A stretch of 40,079 bases of DNA, from NCBI GenBank assembly GCA_902801755.1, contig CADCJM010000001.1, forward strand, positions 1-40,079. The letters run 5' to 3'. Below are positions 33,613-40,079 of the stretch, piece by piece. The stretch comes from Oscillospiraceae bacterium. GTDB lineage: Bacteria > Bacillota > Clostridia > Saccharofermentanales > Saccharofermentanaceae. Below the pieces are notes generated by a model. The model had not been told where the DNA came from. It did not search any database and saw nothing but the letters and a program-made list of their open reading frames with translations. A program made the position numbers and the translations under genes. How positions within the stretch are numbered: the first letter of the stretch is position 1; every line of letters begins with the position of its first letter.

Positions 33613-33626
33613 TGATGATATATTTT
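33598..33626 (+). promoter_or_regulatory. Candidate topA promoter inside the 3' end of dprA
   Basis: A perfect -35 TTGACA (33598-33603) is followed at 17 bp by TATTTT (33621-33626) or at 15 bp by TATATT (33619-33624). It lies in the last dprA codons, about 27 bases before the topA ATG, and could uncouple topA from the competence genes. A TATAAT at 33608 is too close to the TTGACA to pair with it. Confidence 0.5.
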
Positions 33627-33652
33627 TAATTAAAAATATAGAGGGGCACCTT

Positions 33653-35812
33653 ATGGGCAAAAAATTAGTCATTGTAGAGTCTCCTGCCAAGTCAAAGACA
33701 ATCGGCAGATACCTTGGAAGCGATTACATTATCTCAGCATCATTAGGACATATCAGAGATCTGCCTTCAGGCAATCTCGGTGTTGATGTTAAGAATAATT
33801 TCAAACCTTTATACATTACCATGAAGGGAAAGGAGAAGGTCGTAAGAGATCTTAAGCTCTTGGCAGCTGATGCCGATGAGATACTGCTCGCGACCGACCC
33901 TGACCGCGAGGGTGAAGCAATTGCATGGCACTTGGCCAAAGTTCTTAAGATCGATCCTGATTCCAAGTGCAGGATCACATTTAACGAGATCACTAAGTCA
34001 GCAGTTCAGGAAGCTATTAAGAATCCCAGAACTATCAATATGAATCTTGCAAATGCACAGCAGGCAAGAAGAATCTTAGACAGACTTGTCGGCTATGAAT
34101 TGAGCCCGCTTCTCTGGAAGAAGATCCGCAAGGGCCTTTCTGCAGGAAGAGTCCAGTCTGTTGCAACCAAGATCGTTATGGACCGTGACGCGGAGATCGA
34201 TGCGTTTAAGCCTGAGGAATACTGGCTTATCAAGGCTCTCGTAACTCCCGGAAAGAATTCTGATAAGTTCGTTCTCGGATATTACGGAATATCTGACGGT
34301 GACAAGGTTAAGAAAGATGATCTTAAGTGCCTTGAGGATGCACAGGAAGTCCTTGATGCAGTTGGTTCAGGTCCGCTCGTTGTTGATTCTGTTAAAAAGG
34401 GTAAGAAGGAAAGGAATCCTTATCCTCCGTTTACCACATCTACATTACAGCAGGAAGCATCCAAGAGACTTGGCTTCTCATCCAAGAAGACGATGTCTAT
34501 TGCCCAGCAGCTCTATGAAGGTGTAGAGATCGCGGGACAGGGCCAGACAGCTCTCGTATCCTATATCAGAACAGACTCTGTACGTATCTCGGAAGAGGCC
34601 GTTGCTGCTGCAAAGGAGATCATTAAGGAGAGATTCGGTTCTGAATACTGCTCACAGTACAAGAGACAGTATAAGAATAAGAATTCCGCTCAGGATGCTC
34701 ACGAAGCAATTAGACCTACACATTTTGACTTAGATCCCAGAGACATCAGATCTTCACTTACAAATGACCAGTATAAGCTCTACCAGCTTATCTGGGACAG
34801 ATTCCTTGCTACACAGATGGCTGCCTGCAAGCTTGATACAGTTACATGCCAGGCTTCCTGCAACAACAGAGTTTTCAGAGCAACAGGCGAGACCGTTACT
34901 TTTAAGGGATTCCTTGTTCTTTATGATGATATTGCTGAAGATCAGAATAAGAATGAAGACCAGGACGGCAAGGCTATCATTCCGCCTCTTGAAGATGGTA
35001 TGAAGCTTGAACTTTTGGATCTTAAGTCGTTACAGAAGTTCACTACACCTCCGCCGCATTATACAGAAGCCACACTTATCAAGGCTCTGGAAGAATACGG
35101 TATCGGAAGACCTTCCACATATGCGCCTACGATCTCTACTATCCTTGACCGTAAGTATATCGAGAAGAACGGAAGACTCCTCCAGATCACGGATCTCGGT
35201 AAGATCGTTACCAACATGCTCTCTGATAATTTCAGTGAGATCGTTGACCTTTCCTTCACGGCAGATATGGAGACAAAGCTTGACGAAGTAGAAGAAGGAA
35301 AGGAAGACTGGGAGCATGTTCTCCAGGTTTTCTATCCTGAATTCAATTCGCAGATCAAGGCTGCTCAGGAATCTATCGATAAGATCACTTTCGAGCCTGA
35401 GAAGACCGGAGAAGTCTGCCCCCAGTGCGGTGCTGAGCTTGTTTATAAGGAAGGCAGATATGGTAAGTTCATCGCATGCTCCAACTTCCCTGAGTGCAAC
35501 TACACGAAGAATATCGTTGTTTATGCCAAGGGTACATGCCCTAAGTGCGGATCAGGCCTTCTCGTACATAAGTCCAAGAAGTATAAGAACAAGTCATTCT
35601 ATACATGCGATAAGCAGGGATCTGATCCGAACTGTGATTTCATTTCATGGGATCTTCCTATTGAAGGCAAGTTCTGCCCTGAATGCGGAAGCTACATGGT
35701 ATTGAAGCACTTCGGCAAGAAAGCATATCCCAGATGCTCTAACAAGGATTGTGTATCGAACGTAAGAAAGAGCAGAAAGTCTTCAGACAAGAAGAGTGAA
35801 GATGAAGAATAA
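33653..35812 (+). CDS. topA: DNA topoisomerase I (type IA)
   Basis: TopA relaxes negative supercoils by single-strand passage. The 719-aa protein has the Toprim domain ([17 protein letters not shown], then [17 protein letters not shown] with the metal-binding DxD), the core with [20 protein letters not shown] and [11 protein letters not shown], and the catalytic tyrosine 304 in [11 protein letters not shown]. Three C-terminal zinc ribbons follow: CPQCG...CSNFPEC, CPKCG...[10 protein letters not shown] and CPECG...CSNKDC. A basic tail ends [11 protein letters not shown]. The start is ATG 33653, set by AGAGGGG; a TTG at 33605 lies within dprA and lacks a ribosome site. Its 3' end overlaps the trmFO start by 11 bases. 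Confidence 0.97.
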   Translation: MGKKLVIVESPAKSKTIGRYLGSDYIISASLGHIRDLPSGNLGVDVKNNFKPLYITMKGKEKVVRDLKLLAADADEILLATDPDREGEAIAWHLAKVLKIDPDSKCRITFNEITKSAVQEAIKNPRTINMNLANAQQARRILDRLVGYELSPLLWKKIRKGLSAGRVQSVATKIVMDRDAEIDAFKPEEYWLIKALVTPGKNSDKFVLGYYGISDGDKVKKDDLKCLEDAQEVLDAVGSGPLVVDSVKKGKKERNPYPPFTTSTLQQEASKRLGFSSKKTMSIAQQLYEGVEIAGQGQTALVSYIRTDSVRISEEAVAAAKEIIKERFGSEYCSQYKRQYKNKNSAQDAHEAIRPTHFDLDPRDIRSSLTNDQYKLYQLIWDRFLATQMAACKLDTVTCQASCNNRVFRATGETVTFKGFLVLYDDIAEDQNKNEDQDGKAIIPPLEDGMKLELLDLKSLQKFTTPPPHYTEATLIKALEEYGIGRPSTYAPTISTILDRKYIEKNGRLLQITDLGKIVTNMLSDNFSEIVDLSFTADMETKLDEVEEGKEDWEHVLQVFYPEFNSQIKAAQESIDKITFEPEKTGEVCPQCGAELVYKEGRYGKFIACSNFPECNYTKNIVVYAKGTCPKCGSGLLVHKSKKYKNKSFYTCDKQGSDPNCDFISWDLPIEGKFCPECGSYMVLKHFGKKAYPRCSNKDCVSNVRKSRKSSDKKSEDEE

Positions 35813-37145
35813 TCCTGTTGTTACTATTATCGGTGCAGGACTTGCAGGCTCTGAGGCGGCTAACATATGCGCGAGAGCAGGTGTTCATGTAAAGCTTTAT
35901 GAGATGAAGCCTGTAAAATACAGCCCTGCCCATCACTCTGAGAATTTTGCAGAGCTTGTCTGCAGCAATTCTTTGAGAGCTGCTGCAAGAGAGAATGCCA
36001 TCGGTCTTCTCAAAGAGGAATTGAGACACTTAGGCTCTCTCATTATGGAAGCGGCTGATAAGAGTGCCATTCCTGCCGGCGGAGCTCTGGCTGTAGACAG
36101 GGACGAGTTCTCAGGCTATATAACAGAATCAATTAAGAATAATCCTCTTATCGAAGTTATTCCCGGAGAAGTAACGAAGATACCTGAAGATGGTATCGTT
36201 ATCGTTGCAACAGGACCGCTTACTGAAGGTGAACTTTTCGAAGACATACTTAAGGTGACAGGTGATACATCCGGGCTTCATTTCTTTGACAGCGCGGCGC
36301 CTATCGTTACAGGCGATTCGATCGATATGACCAAGGCTTTCCGGGCTTCCAGATATGGTAAGGGCGGAGATGATTACATCAATTGCCCAATGACCAAGGA
36401 GCAGTATCTCGCATTCAGGGAAGAGCTGGTAAATGCCGAGAGGGCAGAGGTCAAGAACTTCGACAGGGAGATCGTTTTCGAAGGCTGTATGCCGATTGAG
36501 GTTATGGCTCAAAGAGGTGTAGATACTATGAGATTCGGACCTTTGAAGGGCGTCGGTCTTATAGATCCCAACACTGGCAAGGAGCCTTATGCCAACCTCC
36601 AGTTAAGACAGGATGACAGAGCCAAAACGATGTATAACCTTGTCGGATTCCAGACAAGACTTAAGTGGCCGGAGCAGAAGAGAGTCTTTGGCATGATCCC
36701 CGGTCTCGAAAATGCGGAATACACAAGATACGGTGTTATGCACCGCAATACATTCCTTAATTCACCTTTGTATCTCTCATCTCATTATAATCTGAGAGCT
36801 AAGCCGGATATCTTCTTTGCAGGCCAGATAACTGGCGTTGAAGGATATATCGAATCAACTGCTTCAGGATTTGTAGCAGGATTCTATGCTGCACAGAGAG
36901 CTTTGGGAATAGAACCTTCTTATGAACCTGATGCTTGTACTGTAATAGGTTCCATGGCGCTCTACGTTTCAGACCCTCATATCAAGAAGTTCCAGCCGAT
37001 GAATGCCAACTTCGGAATCGTAAGCCCTATCGAAGGCAGATTTAAGGGTAAGACAGCCAAGAAGGATAAGAATAATGCTCTTGCTGACAGGGCGTTAGAG
37101 CACCTTAAGGCATTTGAAGACAGCGTTGCAAAGCTTACTGAATAA
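35802..37145 (+). CDS. trmFO: FAD/folate-dependent tRNA (uracil-54) methyltransferase
   Basis: TrmFO makes ribothymidine-54 in the T-loop of tRNAs, using methylenetetrahydrofolate and reduced FAD, and is typical of Gram-positive bacteria. The 447-aa protein opens with the FAD-binding [21 protein letters not shown] and [13 protein letters not shown]. It then shows [10 protein letters not shown] (reactive Cys), a second Cys in [16 protein letters not shown], the block [27 protein letters not shown], and the C-terminal [17 protein letters not shown]. Length fits. The start is ATG 35802 (GTG at 35796 is the only alternative), inside the end of topA. The topA-trmFO order is common in Bacillota. 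Confidence 0.97.
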   Translation: MKNNPVVTIIGAGLAGSEAANICARAGVHVKLYEMKPVKYSPAHHSENFAELVCSNSLRAAARENAIGLLKEELRHLGSLIMEAADKSAIPAGGALAVDRDEFSGYITESIKNNPLIEVIPGEVTKIPEDGIVIVATGPLTEGELFEDILKVTGDTSGLHFFDSAAPIVTGDSIDMTKAFRASRYGKGGDDYINCPMTKEQYLAFREELVNAERAEVKNFDREIVFEGCMPIEVMAQRGVDTMRFGPLKGVGLIDPNTGKEPYANLQLRQDDRAKTMYNLVGFQTRLKWPEQKRVFGMIPGLENAEYTRYGVMHRNTFLNSPLYLSSHYNLRAKPDIFFAGQITGVEGYIESTASGFVAGFYAAQRALGIEPSYEPDACTVIGSMALYVSDPHIKKFQPMNANFGIVSPIEGRFKGKTAKKDKNNALADRALEHLKAFEDSVAKLTE

Positions 37146-37146
37146 T

Positions 37147-38055
37147 ATGGAGCAGAATAAGACCGATAATGGCATTGATTTTTCAGAAAGAGCAAAAGGT
37201 CCTTTTGCTCATTTCTTTATGTCCGGATGGAATCATCTGGTAAGGCTGATGGCCGTAAATGCTTTATTCCTTCTGTTTAACTTTCCTGCTATTGCGATCG
37301 CGTTTTTGTATGGCGTAGTTTTCCTGCCAGGACTTGTAAATGCCTTTGACCTCAGCAAATTTATAACTGTTCCGAATAACGTTGGCGTAGCCTTGTCTGC
37401 TGAGAACACTCAGTTATCTTTCCAGCTCGTGTCATTGCTGTTCGTTTTTTTTGTGGTATCAATGGTGGCGAGCCTTCTTATATGCGTCGGACCATTCCAG
37501 GCAGGCTTTGCCCAGGTTTATAAAGATATCAGAAACGGCACATCGGTATCTTTGTTCTCCAGTTTTAAGACCGGCCTTAAGGAGAATTGGAAAAAGTCTT
37601 TGGGCGCTATGTTTATCGGCATGATATTCTCGGCGGTAATTATCCTTGCCGTGGACTTTTACATGAATCTTGGTTCAGATGTCGGAATAGTTATAGCAAC
37701 GATATTCTGTGTTTTGTATTTTGCATTTATCCTCGTACAGAATTTTGTTTATAACCTTATGGTAAGCACTGATCTTAAGCTTGGAAAGATTTACAAGAAT
37801 GCGATCCTGTTTATCCTTTTAAGATTCGGTCCCTGCCTTACTCTGGGGATCGTTGCGGCACTTTTCTATATTGTTATTCCTTTCGTTCTGCTTATGTCAG
37901 CTTCTTATACGACGCTTGGAATATTCGTGTTCTTATATTCATTTGTGGTTATTGCCTGGGTCCAGTACGGCATGGCTTTCTATACGGGACAGCTCATAGA
38001 CAGGTATGTCGCAGCTGATGAGGAAGATCCTTTAGAAAACTCTGAAGAAACTTAA
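37147..38055 (+). CDS. DUF624/YesL-like integral membrane protein
   Basis: A 302-aa protein with about six hydrophobic spans: residues 34-60, 80-105, 150-170, 180-205, 225-250 and 255-285. The N-terminus (FAHFFMSGWNHLVRLMAVNALFLLFNFPAIAIA) resembles DUF624/YesL proteins, which often sit beside carbohydrate-use genes in Bacillota; their job is unknown. The loop PFQAGFAQVYKDIRNG after the second span also fits that family. The start is ATG 37147, one base after the trmFO stop, without a clear ribosome site, so translation may depend on coupling. The tail ends ADEEDPLENSEET, strongly acidic and cytoplasmic by inference. The PP2C gene follows after 61 bases. The family link is moderate. Confidence 0.65.
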   Translation: MEQNKTDNGIDFSERAKGPFAHFFMSGWNHLVRLMAVNALFLLFNFPAIAIAFLYGVVFLPGLVNAFDLSKFITVPNNVGVALSAENTQLSFQLVSLLFVFFVVSMVASLLICVGPFQAGFAQVYKDIRNGTSVSLFSSFKTGLKENWKKSLGAMFIGMIFSAVIILAVDFYMNLGSDVGIVIATIFCVLYFAFILVQNFVYNLMVSTDLKLGKIYKNAILFILLRFGPCLTLGIVAALFYIVIPFVLLMSASYTTLGIFVFLYSFVVIAWVQYGMAFYTGQLIDRYVAADEEDPLENSEET

Positions 38056-38116
38056 GCAATTTGCGATAGAATAGAAGAGTAGTACGGATAAGGCCTTTAA
38101 GACAGTGATATAAGCA

Positions 38117-39013
38117 ATGTACGATTTTTCTATTTTGTCAGACGATACAGTATTTGCACTGCGTTTAGCGCTGGTGCTTTTTACCGTTGGCTTTATATCA
38201 TTCGTTGCTATCGCTCTTTATACGCTGATCAAGTCATATAAGTTTAACAGCAAGCATAAGGATAAGCTTAAGCTCGTGTGCGAAGTTGCTTATTTCCACG
38301 AACGCGGTAAGCGCGGTAATCAGGAAGATTCTGTTTATATCTCGCCTCTCGAAAAGCTCGAGGAGTCAGGCCTTGTTGCAGCCTGTTCGGACGGAATGGG
38401 CGGACTTCTTAACGGTGAGGTCGTATCCAAATTCGTAACAGATTCGCTCCGCGAACACTTTCCCTTCAAATTCGATGCACAGGCAGAGAATGCAAAGATA
38501 ATTGCAGGCATATCCGATAAGGTCTATGAGGATTTCCACTTAAGTGCCGGCGCGACACTTGTCATGGTGCATATTTTCGATGACCTTCTGAATTTCTACA
38601 GTTTAGGTGACAGTAATATCGTGCTGATCCGCAATAACAGGGCAACGCTTCTGAACAGCAAGCAGAATTATGCTGCGGTCATGATCAAGAAATTCGCTGA
38701 GGGCGGAATCGATACCGTTGATGCTTATAAAGATACCAGGGCAAGAGGACTTACTGACTTTATCGGTAACCATAAGTGTAATGTCCAGATGACGTCTAAG
38801 CCGATGAAGCTTATCGACAATGATATTATTATTGTGTGTTCGGACGGCGTTACCGATTCAATGCCTATGAACCGTATCGTTAACCATATCCATTTCGACC
38901 AGAGTGCGACAGGAATCGCAAGGACCATAAAATATGGCGTTAAGTCGAGTAAGAATCCAAGACAGGATAATTATTCTGCAATCGTCATTAAGATGAGAAG
39001 GAGCATTGTTTGA
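38117..39013 (+). CDS. Membrane-anchored PP2C-type serine/threonine phosphatase
   Basis: A 298-aa metal-dependent PPM/PP2C phosphatase with a membrane span at about residues 13-38 (VFALRLALVLFTVGFISFVAI), so the catalytic domain is tethered to the membrane, facing the cytoplasm by inference. Metal-binding motifs are complete: RGNQEDS (Asp71), ACSDGMGG (Asp92), a GATLVMVHI strand, YSLGDSN, VCSDGVTDS (Asp242) and PRQDNYSAIVI (Asp284). PrpC/Stp-type relatives oppose Hanks-type kinases, but no such kinase gene is in the window. ATG 38117 has only a weak ribosome site. The stop overlaps the TTG start of the next gene (TTGA), which looks like a second, degenerate PP2C fold. Confidence 0.9.
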   Translation: MYDFSILSDDTVFALRLALVLFTVGFISFVAIALYTLIKSYKFNSKHKDKLKLVCEVAYFHERGKRGNQEDSVYISPLEKLEESGLVAACSDGMGGLLNGEVVSKFVTDSLREHFPFKFDAQAENAKIIAGISDKVYEDFHLSAGATLVMVHIFDDLLNFYSLGDSNIVLIRNNRATLLNSKQNYAAVMIKKFAEGGIDTVDAYKDTRARGLTDFIGNHKCNVQMTSKPMKLIDNDIIIVCSDGVTDSMPMNRIVNHIHFDQSATGIARTIKYGVKSSKNPRQDNYSAIVIKMRRSIV

Positions 39014-39552
39014 TAGAGTATTACACATTCAAGCACAGAGGTGATGCTCTGGATTATCAGGACGAGGTCTTCTTAAGGCTTGTCCCGAGCCTTACTGTTG
39101 CCATCTTTTTCGGCAGTAATCTTGCTACAGCTCCTAAGAGCCAGGCTCTTTTGTTCTCTGAGATCCTGAACAGTGAAGAGGGCGGAAGAAGTATCGATTA
39201 TCTTTCTGCAGATTTTGATGAATGCCTTGATGAGGAATCCGAATATCTGATCCTCAGGGTGCTAAATAACGGTGTCGAGTGCTACAGAAGGGGCGGAGTT
39301 TACGCTAAGATCATTAAAGACGGACAGATAAAGGTCCTTCCAAACGGTTTCTTCGGAATGAGCAAGGACGATAAGATCGTCGTAGGCACAGCGAAGTTCT
39401 TTAAATATCTTACGGATGAAGGCGTTCTTGCCGATGCGCTGGTCTCTGATTCCTGCAGCGACTGGATGTACATGATGATCAGGCGAATTTCCGACCAGAC
39501 CCAGCTTAAGTGCGGAAATCTTTCCGCGGTAACGCTTAAGCTCAACGGTTGA
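39010..39552 (+). CDS. PP2C-like protein without metal-binding residues (pseudophosphatase)
   Basis: The 180-aa product does not match a named family directly, but it follows the beta-strand order of the PP2C upstream. SLTVAIFFGSNLATAPKSQ lines up with the CSDGMGG strand, NNGVECYRRGGVYAKIIKDG with the YSLGDSN strand, DDKIVVGTAKFFKYLTD with NDIIIVCSDGVTD, and CGNLSAVTLKL with QDNYSAIVI. At each metal position the Asp is lost (SDG to GSN, SDG to TAK, QDN to CGN), so it should not be catalytic. The start is TTG 39010, given by AAGGAG at 38998-39003 with 6 bases of spacing, overlapping the PP2C stop as TTGA. Tight coupling suggests a partner or regulator of the phosphatase. Its 3' end overlaps the convergent GH3 gene by 11 bases. 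Confidence 0.6.
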   Translation: MIEYYTFKHRGDALDYQDEVFLRLVPSLTVAIFFGSNLATAPKSQALLFSEILNSEEGGRSIDYLSADFDECLDEESEYLILRVLNNGVECYRRGGVYAKIIKDGQIKVLPNGFFGMSKDDKIVVGTAKFFKYLTDEGVLADALVSDSCSDWMYMMIRRISDQTQLKCGNLSAVTLKLNG

Positions 39553-40079
39553 TCTTATTTACATGGCTCTCAATTGAGAGCTTTATTATCCTTCTTGCTG
39601 ACCTCTCAATATCTTCCTTTGAGATAAGGCCTTTCTTTAATGCACGCATTATCTTCCAGGGAATGTGAGGGAGTCCGGGCATAATGAGGTCAGTACCTGC
39701 TTTGCAGCAAAGTTCGTCCAGGCTCTCGTGGTGGCCTGTTGCGAACCAGTCGGTCATGACGATACCGTCAAATCCCCATTCATTTCGAAGTATCCTGGTC
39801 TGAAGATCATAGTTAAGGGCAGTGTAGATGCCGTTTATCTTGTTGTAACTGCACATTACCGCCTCCGGATGTGCAGTCTCTACGGCGATCCTGAATGCTC
39901 GAAGATAGATCTCACGCAGAGTCCTCTCATCAAGATTTGAAGATGACACATTTCTTTTGGTCTCAAGATTGTTGGCCGCGAAATGCTTTATTGTCGGGTA
40001 ACATCCGTATTCTTCATGAACGCCTCTGATAACGTGGCTAGCTATAATGCCGGTAAGGACAGGATCTTCTGAATAGTAT
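39542..40079 (-). CDS. Glycoside hydrolase family 3 enzyme, C-terminal part (partial)
   Basis: About 179 codons of a GH3 beta-glucosidase-type enzyme are visible; the N-terminus lies beyond the right edge. The frame reads YYSEDPVLTGIIASHVIRGV, PTIKHFAANNLETKRN (substrate-binding Lys-His), LREIYLRAFRIAVETAHPEA, VMCSYNKINGIYTAL and GFDGIVMTDWFATGHH with the catalytic Asp nucleophile. It ends soon after the barrel with SKEDIERSARRIIKLSIE and a stop at 39542-39544. The usual alpha/beta sandwich that follows the barrel is missing. In some Ruminococcus and Butyrivibrio GH3 enzymes that domain lies N-terminal instead, which would explain this end. A truncated gene is the alternative. It overlaps the plus-strand gene tail to tail by 11 bases. 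Confidence 0.9.
   Translation of the reverse strand, partial: YYSEDPVLTGIIASHVIRGVHEEYGCYPTIKHFAANNLETKRNVSSSNLDERTLREIYLRAFRIAVETAHPEAVMCSYNKINGIYTALNYDLQTRILRNEWGFDGIVMTDWFATGHHESLDELCCKAGTDLIMPGLPHIPWKIMRALKKGLISKEDIERSARRIIKLSIESHVNKINR

Noticed and set aside
33598..33613. TTGACA and TATAAT as one promoter
   Set aside because: Only 4 bases separate them, far below the 15-19 needed; the TTGACA pairs better with 33619-33626.
38056..38116. Promoter before the PP2C gene (TAGAAT near 38069)
   Set aside because: No -35 or extended -10 accompanies it, so it is not better than chance in this composition.

Overview
The window looks like chromosomal DNA of an anaerobic member of the Clostridia (Bacillota). 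The evidence is strong AAGGAGG-type ribosome binding sites, dense same-strand gene runs with ATGA/TAATG stop-start overlaps, a clostridial-style MurD (SSIDTSPNR in place of the usual NDSKATN motif), a very large activase/HgdB-like iron-sulfur protein, and a yifB(comM)-dprA-topA-trmFO cluster. Genus and species cannot be fixed from this sequence. I saw no rRNA, tRNA, CRISPR array, phage or insertion sequence; the region reads as core chromosome with a few accessory modules.

Layout. 1-255: C-terminus of an NAD(P)-dependent malic enzyme, closed by a terminator. 333-3105: an Lrp/AsnC regulator broken by a frameshift, a class I/II aminotransferase coupled to it, and prfB (release factor 2, without the usual programmed frameshift), closed by a terminator. 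3210-6434: an orphan polytopic membrane protein that may be a GT-C glycosyltransferase, then a small LytTR regulator with a membrane-protein partner. 6521-7336 (minus): a PHP-domain histidinol-phosphatase-like gene. 7409-19270: a long plus-strand run of an M18 aminopeptidase, cardiolipin synthase, amidohydrolase, heterodimeric ABC exporter, murD, leuA and uppP. Much of this run concerns the cell envelope (cardiolipin, MurD, undecaprenyl-diphosphatase, exporter), with leuA set among it.

19369-29454: after an extended -10 promoter comes an unknown 252-aa protein, then a 1481-aa fusion of two BadF/HgdC-type ATPase modules with an HgdB-like cysteine-rich part, then polA, coaE and three small membrane-associated genes (3-TM protein, DUF218, DUF308), ending at a bidirectional terminator. 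29505-30596 (minus): ychF. The 248-bp space upstream of ychF holds an array of about seven TTTGTNGG-like octamers spaced 10-12 bp apart, the most unusual non-coding signal here. 30845-37145: yifB/comM, dprA, topA and trmFO (transforming-DNA handling, topology, tRNA methylation). 37147-39552: a DUF624-like membrane protein, a membrane-anchored PP2C phosphatase, and a protein that looks like a PP2C fold without its metal ligands. 39542-40079 (minus): the C-terminal part of a GH3 beta-glucosidase-type enzyme that stops just after its catalytic barrel, suggesting the reversed domain order known from some rumen Clostridia.

Candidates for undescribed biology are the 1481-aa two-ATPase iron-sulfur protein with its unknown upstream neighbour, the PP2C/pseudo-PP2C pair, the LytTR-membrane pair, and the phased octamer array between ychF and comM. 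All functions are read from motifs and family knowledge; no database search was run.
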